The position numbers and the translations under genes were made by a program. A DNA stretch of 64,000 nucleotides, from contig NC_084485.1 of the NCBI RefSeq assembly GCF_030035675.1, forward strand, positions 94,632,838 to 94,696,837, read 5' to 3'. The notes below the pieces were generated by a model that worked only from the letters and a program-made list of their open reading frames with translations, searched no databases and was not told where the DNA came from. This DNA is from Rhineura floridana (Eukaryota > Chordata > Lepidosauria > Squamata > Rhineuridae). Below, one piece after another: positions 34,073-60,338 of the stretch (the first letter of the stretch is position 1; each line of letters opens with the position of its first letter).

Positions 34073-34252
34073 GGTGACATTGCTACAGTATTCTGCAAAG
34101 CTGGTACTCTCCACTACAGTGGCTACCGAATCATCTTCCCTATTTTTGCACTTGCCCGCTTTACCCGCCTTTATCCTAGTAGCCTTGTCACTAAAGACCT
34201 TCTGAACAATGGATCTGTACATTCGGAGCAGGGTCAGACTAGAGGATGCTGA
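34073..34252 (+). CDS. LSS-like last exon, human residues ~688-732
   Basis: The acceptor is CTCCTCAG. In its ancestral frame it reads GDIATVFCKAG, with Phe696 and Tyr704 (TLHY) retained, then GYRIIFPIFALARFTRLYP. It runs to a TGA about 13 codons past the human end. The upstream exon now enters it in another frame, so these residues would not be joined to the rest by ordinary splicing. Confidence 0.85.
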   Translation, partial: GDIATVFCKAGTLHYSGYRIIFPIFALARFTRLYPSSLVTKDLLNNGSVHSEQGQTRGC

Positions 34253-35382
34253 GCAGATAGAGATGCATTGTCATTCCTGAGAGCTTGTACTTCCACCTTC
34301 TCAACATCACACAGTGCTTTACTTTCTTGGTTGTTTATCTCTCTGCAGTATATGCTGTTTATTTTTTATTTTTAAAAAATACAATGTTAATTAACTTGAA
34401 ACATTTATTTTGTGCAAACATCTTTAATTCATCTTACTTATTCTCATAACCTTCCTGTGAGATTGGCAAGGTGGGGAGGGTGTTGGCAATGAAGCTGGGA
34501 GATAATGCCTTTTCTTTGCCAGGCTAACTGATCTAACAGCATTTGTGGCTGGGAATAGCTTAAACCATCACATGAGCTATTGCCCACTCATGAACCACAA
34601 GGGTCATGTGTGGACTGAGCAGGTGAGGGAACTATCTGCTGAACACTTGTGAGTTTGCTATTCGGTCAGTCCCATAACATATCCACTACTTAAATATAAT
34701 TCATAGATCTTAGAATGAATAGCTTCAGTCTGTAGCTGGTTTACTATTTGGTGTCTTCCAAGTGGAGCCTGCGCATCTCCCAAAAGCACCACAGCGGAAT
34801 ATAACAGGTGGAATCTAACAAGTATGTTTTAGTCTCCCTTTCATTTGTTGGTAAATTTCTTTTTGTTCTATATGTTCTTTTTGTTCTATATATGACTGTA
34901 TTTGATTATGAATATGACTGTATTGTGAACTTATCTGGTGATTTAATTATTTGCTCTAGAAATGTGTATCATTAATAAAATATGACCAACCAACCCCTCA
35001 ATCCATTGAGGGTTAATCCTTTCAGTGACTTCAAGCTCTGGCCTAGCAAAAGGTCCATCACCACTTGGCCAAAGGGACATGACCATAGATACTATGACAC
35101 CAGGTTTAGTCAGATACCATAGGGGCACCATGATTTTGGTAGAAGCTCCTGAAGTTCCAAGGGCTCATGATGCCTCCTTACCTATCCCTTCCAATCAATA
35201 TAACGATTAGCATCACAAAGAGCTGCTCAGACTTCATCTGCCCCCTTTCCACTTCTGGCCCATTACTCTCTTCCATTACATCACTGCTATTACAGTACTT
35301 TTTCATGGTTTGCCTAACAACAGGACAGAGAATTGTGACAGCCCCCACAGCATTATTCTAGTTAAGACTCTTTTTAGCCTAA
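34253..35382. other. Intergenic sequence after the LSS-like gene
   Basis: AATAAA at 34974-34979 is a possible but unsupported poly(A) signal. I see no gene or clear repeat. Confidence 0.3.
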
Positions 35383-36242
35383 GGGCTCATCTACATGGTG
35401 GTTTACTGTGTGTTTGGTGCTACTCATATCTCCTTTTAATTTATGTGGTTCACATGAAGTTACCAGCAAACAGAAGCTATCACACAGTTTTCCTCCTGTG
35501 AATCCGTACTAAGCCAATCCTCTGATAATACAAAAAGTGGAGGAAAAACCATCTCCTCTGTGCTGTGCTCCTCCTTGTAGACCCTTTGCTCTGATGCTTT
35601 TAGGTGGGTGTGTCAATCGTTCCCCTCTCCACACCTAGGGTTACCATCATTTTGTCATTTCAAAAAGAGTACATTTGGCTTCGATAAGTGAAAAGTAAGA
35701 GTATGCTGTTGCACCATCTCAAAAAGAGTACATGTACTCTTAAAAGAGTACGGTTGGTAACCCTATCCACACCCACTATATCCTCCTTCCTTCTTTCATT
35801 TCTTTTCCTGTGAGCTGACAAACAACTTCTAGCTGCTCTCCTCCATTCTGCTGATCTTTTTTATGTTGCTGAAAATGGTGCCATTATTTTTCTTTTCCCA
35901 CTAACTTGCGTGCAAAAACATAACACTGCTCAAGCAAAGATTTGTATTTCAGCGGTATCGTACCAGCAAAAATACAAATAATTGCACTTCCGTGTTGTTT
36001 TTTTAAATGGAACCTGATAGAACAAACTGAGCATGCTCAGTTGCCAAGAAACCAGAGGGAGTGGAAATGTTAAATAAGAGGGTGTGGTCATTAGGAAACT
36101 GCGTGATTGAGCCTTCCCCTCAATGTGAATAGAAAACACTGAGCAGTTGGCATTGAGCCTTTACTGTGGATGCTGTAAATAGAAAAAGGAGGTAAAAACA
36201 GTGTCTTTAGTACAAAGTAATGTTCCCATGTGGATAAGCCCT
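35383..36242 (-). mobile_element. Harbinger-like element H1, copy B with nested MITE
   Basis: Termini GGGCTCATCTACATGG and CCATGTGGATAAGCCC are inverted, and both borders carry TAA, fitting the TWA target preference of PIF/Harbinger. It is the reverse complement of copies A (9.7 kb) and C (38.7 kb). Without the 130-bp nested insertion plus its duplication it would be about 720 bp. Confidence 0.7.
35636..35765. mobile_element. Nested hAT MITE, 130 bp
   Basis: Perfect 11-bp termini TAGGGTTACCA and TGGTAACCCTA are flanked by an exact 8-bp duplication TCCACACC (35628-35635 and 35766-35773). AAAAAGAGTACAT units repeat internally. It inserted into the H1 copy and so is younger than it. Confidence 0.9.
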
Positions 36243-36599
36243 AAGTACAGCTTTAAAGGGCTGCTAGATGATCATAGGATAGAACTATGCTGCTCTTCTC
36301 TTGGCTCTTTTAGAAGGAAAACATGCATTTAAAATCTCATAGTGGGTAAAGTCATACGAGGGAACAATGGTTCTAGGGCATGCTCTTAGGACACATGGAC
36401 CTTTCTGATTCAGAGGCAGTATGCTTGAGGAATGTTTACTGGGGTGCAACAGCAGGGAAGGGCTATTTTTCCCATGTCCTAGTTGTGGCCTTTCCCAAAG
36501 CTTCTGTTTAGTCATTGTGGGCAGCAGGATGCTCAACTAGATAGACTTTTGGTTAGAGCCATCAAGGCTCCTTTTATATTCTTATAATGGAGAAACATT

Positions 36600-36725
36600 G
36601 GAGGAGCTAAGCAGGTCTGAGTCTGGTCAGTGTTTGTATGGGAGACCTCCCAGGAACCCTAGCTACAGTGCCTGGAGTTCTATCATGGAAGAAAGATGAA
36701 GTAGAAATATAATAAATAAAATGGA
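36600..36725 (+). mobile_element. 5S-rRNA-derived SINE
   Basis: GGAGCTAAGCAGGTC (5S box A region) and TATGGGAGACCTCC (box C region) match the 5S rRNA internal promoter. A LINE-like AATATAATAAATAAA tail follows. The first half of 5S is absent, so it is a SINE or pseudogene rather than a functional 5S gene. 5S-derived SINEs are known in squamates. Confidence 0.7.
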
Positions 36726-38739
36726 GCAGGTAATGGTGGGTAAGGAAAGGGTTCAGTGCTTTGACACAGACACAGACAAACTGACACAGACACACACACA
36801 CAGCTACCTCTAATCCCAGTTGCCCCTCTGGAAATGGCTTTTTGATTTTAACAGGGTGGTTGGAGTAATGTTTCGTGCATCTTTGTGGAATGCTTTTTTG
36901 GCCCTGGGAATGCCATAGATGAAGGCAGGAAAGGTGAATGTCATATGTGCCATAAATATTCTTCTGGGTCGGGGGCTGGGCTGACTGAGGGCAGCCTCAC
37001 ACATAGCATAGTGGAAAGATTAAGTATACCCTCAGGGAGGTATGTCCAGTTCCACTTTGCTTGCGTAATACATACATTAGAATCATGTTTTTTTTACTTT
37101 TAGAGGTTACCTATTAACATATACAATAAAACCTTTACAGCTGGATGACTGTTTTTTGGTCTGAGAGCCAATCCTCTGGAGGCCACGTGCCAGTGGCGGA
37201 TGCGGCCAAAGCAAAAGTGGCCATGGCCAAATGGTTTGTGGTCACAGAAACAGCAAACACACAACACATAGGAATGTAATGTCATGCAATGTTCATACTT
37301 ACCAAACAATTGGCCCTTGGGTCAGACTGATGGACTATGACAAGGACTGTTTGCCCTGCTCTACCATAGCAAGCACAAAACATTTGGTCCAATAGTCTGG
37401 TTTTGATTTACTACACTAATTGGCTGATGTAAAGTATTCAATTTAAACTGCACACTCATAGTTTCATATTTCACAATGTATGCCATACATACTGCATTAA
37501 TATACCTTAATCTCTTTTCATTTTGGCTAAGAATTGTGCCGTGGGATAGTGGCAATAGCGTACTGCTGCTGGGCCACTCCAGGTCGACATCCCTTTATTT
37601 AATTTTTTTTGGGGGGGAGATCCTTACTGGGTCCTTATGTCTCTAGCACTACAGCCACCCGAGTAACTCCTGAGTAAGCCTCAAGCTTAGAGTGATACTA
37701 TCTACAATGCTCAAGATGGGTCAGTCCATTCTGTCATGCAGTGCAATGCAATGCAACTGGGGAGGGGAGAGATCCTTCCAAGGAAACCAGCCTCCTTTGC
37801 AGATCAGCTGGGCAAGGAATAGTTAATCCCTATACACTCTCCCACCATCCGCCACACTGTCCACCTGCCGAGGTGCAATCAAGAGGGGCTTGTGGCAGCA
37901 TGGACTGTTTGCTCATTTCCTGAGGGGAAGTCTGATCATCCCCCAATCGGTATGTGGAGGGGAAAGAGAGGGGAGAGTTTGTTCTTCCCAGCAAGAGGCC
38001 CTTTGCTCCCCCCCCCAGAAGAATCTTATTATTTTCTCCGTGGGTGGGTGTTATGTTTAGCACAGGTAAAAATGCTAAGAAAATGTGAAGGACGAGGGTA
38101 GAGTGAACTGGTGTGTGTGGGAGGACGAGGCATCTGCGCTCCTTCTCTGTGCAAGGAAATTTCTGGTTGAGGAAATGGCATCCTAGCCCCTTCCTCTCCT
38201 CTCAGCTTTAACCTCTCATCCATCCCTGTTTCCAGCAATGAAAAGATAATTCAGGAGTCCTGCCATTTCACTTTTCGCTCCTTTTAATTCCTTCCAACCC
38301 TGTCCCTTCCTCCCACAACCTGGGTTGGGGAATCCAGTGATGCACTTTCTTCCCCCCTCCCCATTTTGGAGTGTCAAACCCAGGAGTCCAGCCAGTTAAT
38401 CTTTCACTTTCCTTTCTGATCTCCCCAGCGCAACACCCTTCCTCCCAAGAGTGGAGATAAATAATCCAGGATTGTACCACACACACTTAGGGCTGGGAAG
38501 AAAACCCAGAATTCCTGGCACCCAACCTTTATTTACTGACTGACTACTGATTGTGTTTATACCCTTCTTTTCAGCCAACATGACTTCTCCTGTAGGGGCT
38601 TATAACAATTAAAACCCAACATTAAGCTACAATGTATGTGGGGGGTATCATCCCCATTTTTTCCAGGGTTTTTCCCCCCTCCCAAGTAAGTATACATAGA
38701 ATAGCAACCTAAGCTTTATGTAACATGATTGTTAAAATG

Positions 38740-39470
38740 TCTCGGTTTATCCACATGGGAGCATAACTTCGTGCTAAAGACACTGTTTCTATCTCCGTTT
38801 TCTGTTTGCACTGTCCATAATAAGGGCTCAATGCCAGCTGCAAACACAGTGTTTTCTAGTCACACTTAAGGGGAAGCATCAATCACACAGTTTCCTAAAG
38901 ACCACACCCTCTAATTTAATATTTCCACTCCCTCTGTTTACCTGGCAACCTAGCATGCTCAGTTTGTTCTACCAGTAAGTTTCATTTTAAAAAAAACCCA
39001 GGAAGTGTGATTATTTGTATTTTCACTGGTACAATACAGCTGAAATACAAATCTTTGTTTGAGCAGTATTATGCTTTTGTGCACAAGTTACGGAGAAAAA
39101 GAAAATAAAGGCACTGTTTGCAGCAACATAAAAAAGGCTTGCAGAATGGGAGAAAAGTGGATGTTTCTCTTCAGCCCACAGGAAATAAAATGAAAGAAGG
39201 GAGGAGGGAGTGGGCATGGAGAGGGGAATGATTGACACACCCACCTAAAAGCATCAGAGCAAAGCATCTGCAAGCCCTAGAGATACGGAGTGAAGAAGTT
39301 TCTTCCTTCCCTTTTTGGATTATCAGAGGATTGGGTAAATACAGATTTACAGGGGGGAAACTGTGTGATAGCTTCTGTTTGCCAGTAACATAATGTGAAC
39401 GATGCAAATTAAAAGGGGATGCAAGTAGCACCAGACATACAGTAAAGCCCTGTGTAGATGAGCCCTCAGT
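38740..39470. mobile_element. Harbinger-like element H1, copy C
   Basis: It runs from GGTTTATCCACATGGGAGC to GTGTAGATGAGCCC and is nearly collinear with copy A (AAAGACACTGTTTCTATC, GCCAGCTGCAAACACAG, GGATTGGGTAAATAC). Both ends are intact in outline. It encodes no protein. Confidence 0.65.
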
Positions 39471-39744
39471 CTCACAAAGGTGCTTTCTGTTCACTTGTGC
39501 ACCTATGTCATAACAGTTGAATGTCAATTTTTTTGCACACACTTCCTCTCCAAATAAACAATAACACATAATAAAATAACTTGCAGTGCATTTACTCAGG
39601 TATGTTTCTTCTACAGATAACTGGAATGTTAGTTAATTTCATACTGTAGTAACTTTTGCTTTGTTTGGTCTGTTTGTAGACTATTAGTGAACTGAAGTGA
39701 GCAGCATTATCAGTGAAACAGGAATTCCTGTAGCCTGTTTAAAC

Positions 39745-39950
39745 CATGGCCACATCCACATCAGACATTTATTCCACTTTAAACAGACATATCTTCTCCC
39801 AAATAATCCTGGAAAGTGTAGTTTGTGAAGGGTGCTGAGTGTTATTTGGAAACTTCTATACTCCTGACAGAGCTCTAATGGCCAGAGTGGTTTAACAGTA
39901 AGCCCCTCTTCCCAGAGAACTCTGGGAATTGGAGCTCTGTGAGGCCCATG
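39745..39950. mobile_element. Palindromic MITE-like relic
   Basis: ATCCTGGAAAGTGTAGTTTG and AACTCTGGGAATTGGAGCTC flank CTCTAATGGCCAGAGTGGTT. It is the same family as at 19975-20210. Confidence 0.5.
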
Positions 39951-40120
39951 TTTTCACTCTGTGCAATGAAGGTGATGAGTTCAGGTTTACTGAAACTTTT
40001 CCAGTCCTCCATATGCCTTTGTTAGCTTTAATGATTTTGCTATAGCCCCTCCCCTGGGCTGTTTGATTTTTGAAAGGAGGAACTTTGTAGTAATTCTACA
40101 CCTGTTTTTGCCCACGCCTA

Positions 40121-40553
40121 TGTTGGAATATGTGGTTCAACTCGAACTGGTGGGTTGGGCCTGCCTGGGATTATAAAGGGTAGACAGAGAGGAGTCCTCC
40201 TGGTTCCTAGGCTACTATTCCTATCCTTTGATCTCCTGCTAACTCTTCCTTCCTGTGTAAACTGTTATTCTTAGGCTGCTGACCACATCATCCAGCTTCT
40301 TCTTCTTTGTTCTCTTGTGAGAGAGAGAGAGAGAGAGAGAGAGAAGACATCTTCTCTTTGTCTGCCTCTCTCCTCACCGCATGAGGGCACTGGGCTTACT
40401 TAGTGTTTGCATCTCCAGTTTAGCTAGTTAGCTAGATGTAGACCTCTTTCCCATCAAGTATGTACTTCCAGAATAAAGTAGGTTTTTTCCCCCTTATTTT
40501 GAAGCTTCAAGTCTCAGTGTGACTAAGTCCGGGGAAGGTGTAATATTTCGCAA
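40121..40553 (+). mobile_element. Solo LTR-like fossil
   Basis: It starts TGTTGGAATATG, carries TATAAA near 40173, a (GA)n run at 40318-40343 and AATAAA near 40473, then a U5-like end. These are the parts expected of a retroviral-type LTR in order. No internal region or target duplication was found. It is probably old and solitary. Confidence 0.45.
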
Positions 40554-40639
40554 GGATTCAAACACACAATGCTCACCCAGATGCTTGAACAGCCTATCCA
40601 CTTGCTAAATTTACCAAACAAGTGCTGGACTCAGCTACT

Positions 40640-40990
40640 CTGTGTGCACGTGTATGTGTGCATGACTGAGAAAAGTATGTATATGTGATTTACTTGAAAT
40701 AGATGCATTTGCGGTTTATGTGTGTGATGGAGGGAGGGAAAGATCTATACGTTGTTTGTATAAATGTGAGAGAAAAGGAGGTATGTATATGTGTGGTCTG
40801 GGGGGAGGTGCACTTGGACAGAGATGAAGAGAGCTTTGTGTAGTGTGTGTATGTGTTTGAATGAGAGAGTGAAAGAGGGGGGAGGTGTGTATGTATGTGT
40901 GGTATGTGAGGGGGTGTGGCTGCGAGGGGGCTTGGCATGATTCATGAAAGGACCCTGCACTTCTAAAGTTGTTACTACACTACTTGATAG
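40640..40990 (-). repeat. CT/CA-rich repeat homologous to the 33.4-kb region
   Basis: Read in reverse, CTGTCCAAGTGCACC, CAGACCACACATATACATAC and CTCTCATTCAAACACATAC align with CTGCCCAAGTGCATTT, CAGACCACATGTACAC and CTCTCATTCACTCC at 33.4-33.5 kb. It looks like the interior of the same hAT family without its ends. Confidence 0.5.
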
Positions 40991-41697
40991 TGGAGTTATG
41001 TGCTCCTCACTTCCCCAAGCAGAAAGAAGTACTACCTAGGTTTGGTTTCCTTTGAATGAGTGAACACTGGAGACTTACAGCATTTTGTGTAATATTTCCT
41101 TATTTACAAGTATACACACAGAACATAAATGAAGCAAAGAGGTATGCCTACAAGGCAGCAGATTTGCTACCCCACATCAGATCTCCATTCCCGAAAGTGC
41201 CTTAAGGCTTCACCCAACTCATAGGTCTCCTCCAGGATGTGTGCTGATTTCCCCCCCATACTGAACTATATCTGCCCCCTTTTCCCTCAAATAATGATGG
41301 GTATTTCATTAAAACACACACAGAGAGACTCCCAACTCTCTCCTTAGTTCCTTTTGAGGAAACACCAAGCAAACATTGTAGACTATTAACACATGATCTG
41401 CTTAACAAATTATCTGTTAGAAACAGTATCATTTACATGCAGCCACGAGACTGCATCTCAGAAGAATCACACCGCTAGGCTGCTCCAATTCAGTGAATTT
41501 ATATACCCTGAACAAGGACATGAGGAGATTAGCATTGGTATCTGGCCACATTTCATTTTGGTGGTTGGTGGTCAACTACTCAGATGAAGAAGTGAATAGA
41601 GGGATGTGAGAACAAATGATATACCTTACAGTATTACCAGAGTATTGCCGTAAATCACTTAACCTTCAATTTCTTCTGGGAAGCAGGTAAGTTGTGT

Positions 41698-41703
41698 TTT
41701 ATT
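41698..41703 (-). promoter_or_regulatory. Possible TTC22 poly(A) signal
   Basis: AATAAA on the minus strand about 350 bp beyond the TTC22 stop. It is the nearest canonical hexamer I noticed; there is no independent support. Confidence 0.3.
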
Positions 41704-42049
41704 TCCTCCTCTCCTGTTGACTCGCTTCTGTGTGCCATGCATACATACATACAGTACCTAGTGTAAACATTTTGAGCTTTTGGAGCTTGTTTAATGTTTT
41801 TCTTTAGAAAAAATATTAAGGATCCACATTTGTGTATGAATTATTACAACAGCATTTTTTGAATATCAACAACCCATATTCATCAGCTCCTCCATGTGTT
41901 TACAGACTAATAATTGGTGGGTGCTGCAAAAAGTATCACATCATAGTCTCTTTGCCCAAACCGTGGGAAGAACTGAATTTCCCTACAGTGCCAAGTTGGT
42001 GAAAACATTTGTTATTATGCAATGTGGCTAAGAAATCAGCGACTGTATT

Positions 42050-56818
<14,769 letters not shown>

Positions 56819-57515
56819 TTTCACACTGGAAAGAATATCAGCCACTCCAGGATCCCTCAAAGAGTCACTTTCCTCAGCTTTTGGGTTCGAGTTGTTTTTT
56901 TCTTCTGTCTTCTCAGTGTGTTTGCCTTTCTACATCCTCCACCTCTTTCTCTACCTGTATTTCTGGTTTAGCTTATTCACATGGAGCCTGAAAAGGGAGG
57001 AGCAAAATAAAACGCTTGCCATTCCAAAGCCAGCCTGCTAGTTCAGGGTTCTCATCTGGTCAGTGAATCACAGAAAGCAGAAGCAAGACCTACTCAAGCA
57101 ATCCCTCATTTGCCATCAAAGGGACAAGGCAGCATGTTGCAGAAGGCCATCAGAGTGCGTGGAAAAAACAGTGATCAGCTCCTTCGATCAAACTTGTCTT
57201 TCAAGTTAAGCCTATATGAACATTATTAATATGCATTTCAAATTTAATAGGCTAGGAGCAGGGAGAGTAGACTGGGCTTCATCCTAACTACCCATAATCC
57301 TCACTCACTATGAGAAATGATTTAGAATGTTAAGTCTGAAATGGAGTGGGATGTACCCAAGTAAAACCATACAATAGGGCAAGGTATTGTCACTTTCTTG
57401 TTCCTTTTCCCCAAGTGGTGGGAAGTTCAAAGAATAATACCTGATTCTGAGTTTCCTTTGCATGAGTGAACACTGGAGGCTTATAGTGTCTTTATAATAA
57501 TTTGTTTTATTTATA

Positions 57516-57956
57516 CAGTAATGCCTCAATTAATGAATCCTCAAGTAATAAAGCTCCTTTCAATGATGGCTTTTTAAAAGGTGAAACTGACCAGCTTTGC
57601 TTTGCTAGGGATAAACTTCCAAGCCTCTGCCTTTGCTTTATGGTGAAATTGACCAGCCTGTGCCTTTGCTTTGCTAGGTTGAAGTGACAAGCCTGTGTTT
57701 TTGCTTTGCATTAAAGTGATCTTTTGCTTTCTCCCAGGGCTGGGGAGGGAAGGATCCAATACGATTCGGAGGAGGAGGAGGGGTGGGTGGCTGCCAGGTA
57801 GGCACCCTTTAAAGCCCCTGTTGAAGCTGCCCCTACCACCTATGAGCAGATGTAGGAACCTATCCCTATTCTTCCCATGTTGTTCCTATCTCTGGTACTT
57901 CTGTTAAAGAAGTAACATCTAGGAATGCATTTACTTTGTTAACTGAGGTATTACTG
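57516..57956. mobile_element. pogo/Tigger-like MITE, 441 bp, with internal tandem repeats
   Basis: Inverted ends CAGTAATGCCTCAATTAA and TTAACTGAGGTATTACTG. TA precedes the left end and a mutated TG follows the right. CAGT...CCTC...TTAA ends are typical of Tigger-type elements. Inside, about four imperfect units of 45-50 bp (CCTGTGCCTTTGCTTTGCTA type) lie between 57575 and 57720. Confidence 0.65.
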
Positions 57957-58404
57957 TGTAGTGAAGACAAAAGAATTTCTTTAGCAGGTAGCACAGTTAC
58001 TCACCCTGCATCAGAGTGCATCTGATGCAGCCTCAGATTGCACCCCCATTTAACTCACTCCATCTACACCAGGGGTGGGGAACTGGATCTGGGCTTCAGG
58101 TGTTCGTACTTCCAACTGCAAAGGAAGAATCTTCCTTTGCAGCTACAGCAACCTAAGAAGATTCCTTCTTTGCATCCCTGGCTTGAATTCGGGCCATCGC
58201 TGCAAAGAAAGAAAGAATCAGAAGCACATGCTTACATCCAAGTGCAATCCTGACTCTTCCTTTGCAGACAAAATTTGGCACTTTTGGTATTTGGTGTATT
58301 TGTTGCTGTTGCCATGCAGGTGATGGGGAAAGGCAGTAAATGCAAAAAGTGCCAAATTTTGCCTACACAGCAAGAAATTGGGAGGTCATGTCTTGAGCTT
58401 TATT

Positions 58405-58462
58405 TTATTTATTATTTGATTTATATCCCACCCTTCCTCCCAGCAGGAGCCCAGGGTGGCAA
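58405..58462 (-). mobile_element. L2-type LINE tail fragment
   Basis: Reversed it reads GGGCTCCTGCTGGGAGGAAG then GGTGGGATATAAATC and AT-rich tail. Confidence 0.6.
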
Positions 58463-59367
58463 GCTCTCCCATGCTCAATGTCAGGTAGGATGAGAAGCAA
58501 GGTAAAATTGGATATTACTTGCCAAAAATGGCATGGCAGGCCAACTTCCGAGGTCTGCTAGGCCTAATTAGTCCCCGTGGGCTAGAGGTTCTAAACTCTC
58601 ACTTCAGATCCCACTGATCTAAACTCTCAGCCATACTGCTACCACCACCAGCAACACCTGAGGGAAGTGGTCAGTTTCCATTATTATCCTCTCCAGAGCT
58701 TTTGCTTCCCCTCCCCCACAGTCACTGGGAAGGGCCAGGAGCTGCAAACTGTCCTGTCCTCCCACTGATCAAAACATCTGGTAATACCTGGCCCTGCCTG
58801 CTAGGAAGGGGGGGACTATTCTCCTCTATGGTCTCCATGGAACCTTTGAAGAGTAGCAGTTGAAACAGCCGCATTACCAGCAGCGGTAGCAGCACCTAAA
58901 GCAGGGGGAGGGGAAGAGACATTTGCCAGTATTCTCTCCCTCACACCCCACCCTGCGGCTTCACCACAGCCTTGTAAAAGAATCTTGGTCATTGTATTAT
59001 GATGGATTGTCACCTTTCACTTAAATGTCAGACAGAACCCCATCATTTTTGAGTTATTGTCAGCCAGCTTAGAGGCCTGTTATATAAATATATAACAATA
59101 TATAAATATATTGTGATTACTGAAAGACATGATTCTTTCATTGTTGTCAAACTGGCTGAAGACTGCAGCTCCTTCTCTGCCTCTCCTCTTAGTTGAAAAG
59201 GGTCACCTCCTGAAGGCTGGATTTGAGGCTATCAAGATAAACACCTGTCAGTCTTAAGAAGAGCCATATCAAAGTGCTGTTAGAATGATGGACCATTCTT
59301 TATTAAGGTGATCATATGCTTATGGTGAGTAACAATCAATATCAGTTGATATTTCCTCAATAAATAT

Positions 59368-59373
59368 TGTAGA

Positions 59374-59446
<73 letters not shown>

Positions 59447-59475
59447 GAGTTATATCCCACCCTTCCTCCCAGTAG
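59368..59475 (-). repeat. (ATT)n microsatellite joined to an L2 tail
   Basis: About 26 ATT units on the plus strand adjoin AGTTATATCCCACCCTTCCT, the reversed LINE tail from which the array presumably grew. Confidence 0.85.
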
Positions 59476-59544
59476 GCCCAAATAACAGCTGATCCTTTCT
59501 GACCATTAGCATGATCAGTTCAACAAAGAATGACTGACCAGCAT

Positions 59545-59792
59545 CTAAGCCAGTGTGGTCTCGTGGTCAGAAAGTTGGACTAGGATCTGGGAGACCAGGG
59601 TTCAAATCCCCACTCAGCCATGAAGCTTACTGGGTGACCATGGGCCAATCACAGTTTCTCAGCCTGACCTACCTCACAGGGTTGTTGTGAGGATAAAGTG
59701 GAGAGAGGGAAGGACCACTTATGGCACCTTCAGCTCCATGGGGAAAAGGTGGGATATAAAAGTAATAATAAATAAATAAATATGAATGGATC
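59545..59792 (+). mobile_element. tRNA-derived SINE with LINE-type tail
   Basis: AGCCAGTGTGGTCTCGTGG (A box), GGGTTCAAATCCCC (B box), CTACCTCACAGGGTTGTTGT, GGTGGGATATAAAAG and an (AAAT)n tail form a complete copy. Its sister is at 62874-63100. Confidence 0.8.
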
Positions 59793-60227
59793 AGCTTGTT
59801 TCTGGCCCATATCACTTTTCCATGTGTTCATTGAGTTAATTCCATCCCATTTCCACATGAATCTACATTTGTAAAAATCCACACAAAAATTGTATTTAAA
59901 CATATATTTTTAGGTGTTTTCTCAAAACAAATATGCATTTCTGAGCATATTTTCTCTCAAAATAAACCCTTCTGAATGCATTTTATCCTAAATTTATTTT
60001 CCTGAGTTAAGAAGATAGTTAAGCAGACAGGCTGGAGTTGTGAGTTAGTGCTAAAGCGCATGCCTGCAATCTACCCGAGGTGAAACTCTGTACACAGTCA
60101 AATCATACAGTACAGATAATTTTACTATATAAAGTCCAGCTGCAATGTCTGAGTCATGGAGTGATGTGAACATGTAGGTGCCTTCCACAATGAACTCGAG
60201 GCGTATGTATTTCATTCTAGGGTAAAC

Positions 60228-60338
60228 TGCCCAGAGAGCTTCGGCTATGGGGCGGTGTATAAATGCAATAAATATTATTGTTGTTGTTCTGCCCAGAGAG
60301 CTTCGGCTATGGGGCGGTGTATAAATGCAATAAATATT

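Larger units (their letters stand above)
110..34252 (+). pseudogene. LSS-like: Lanosterol synthase-like (oxidosqualene cyclase) gene, probable pseudogene, 5' end off-window
   Basis: Oxidosqualene cyclases fold 2,3-oxidosqualene into lanosterol on the ER membrane, a committed step of sterol synthesis. Nineteen collinear exons match recalled human LSS from residue about 62 to the end. Seen directly: QW-type motifs ([22 protein letters not shown]), the catalytic motif VSDCTAE (Asp455 as proton donor), His232 in WCH, Phe444, Tyr503, Cys533, Trp581, Phe696 and Tyr704. By eye most exons are 55-65% identical to human, the 15.7-kb exon clearly less. Splice sites are consensus and phases agree between neighbours except at two lesions: the exon for residues 370-398 is decayed past 18032, and the exon at 32302 lacks five bases. 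The retained introns rule out a processed copy. The gene converges on TTC22. It could be a lost paralog or a diverged cyclase; family identity is certain, functional status is inferred. Confidence 0.85.

Noticed and set aside
36600-36670. Functional 5S rRNA gene
   Set aside because: The 5' half of 5S is missing, the remainder is diverged and a LINE-like tail is attached.
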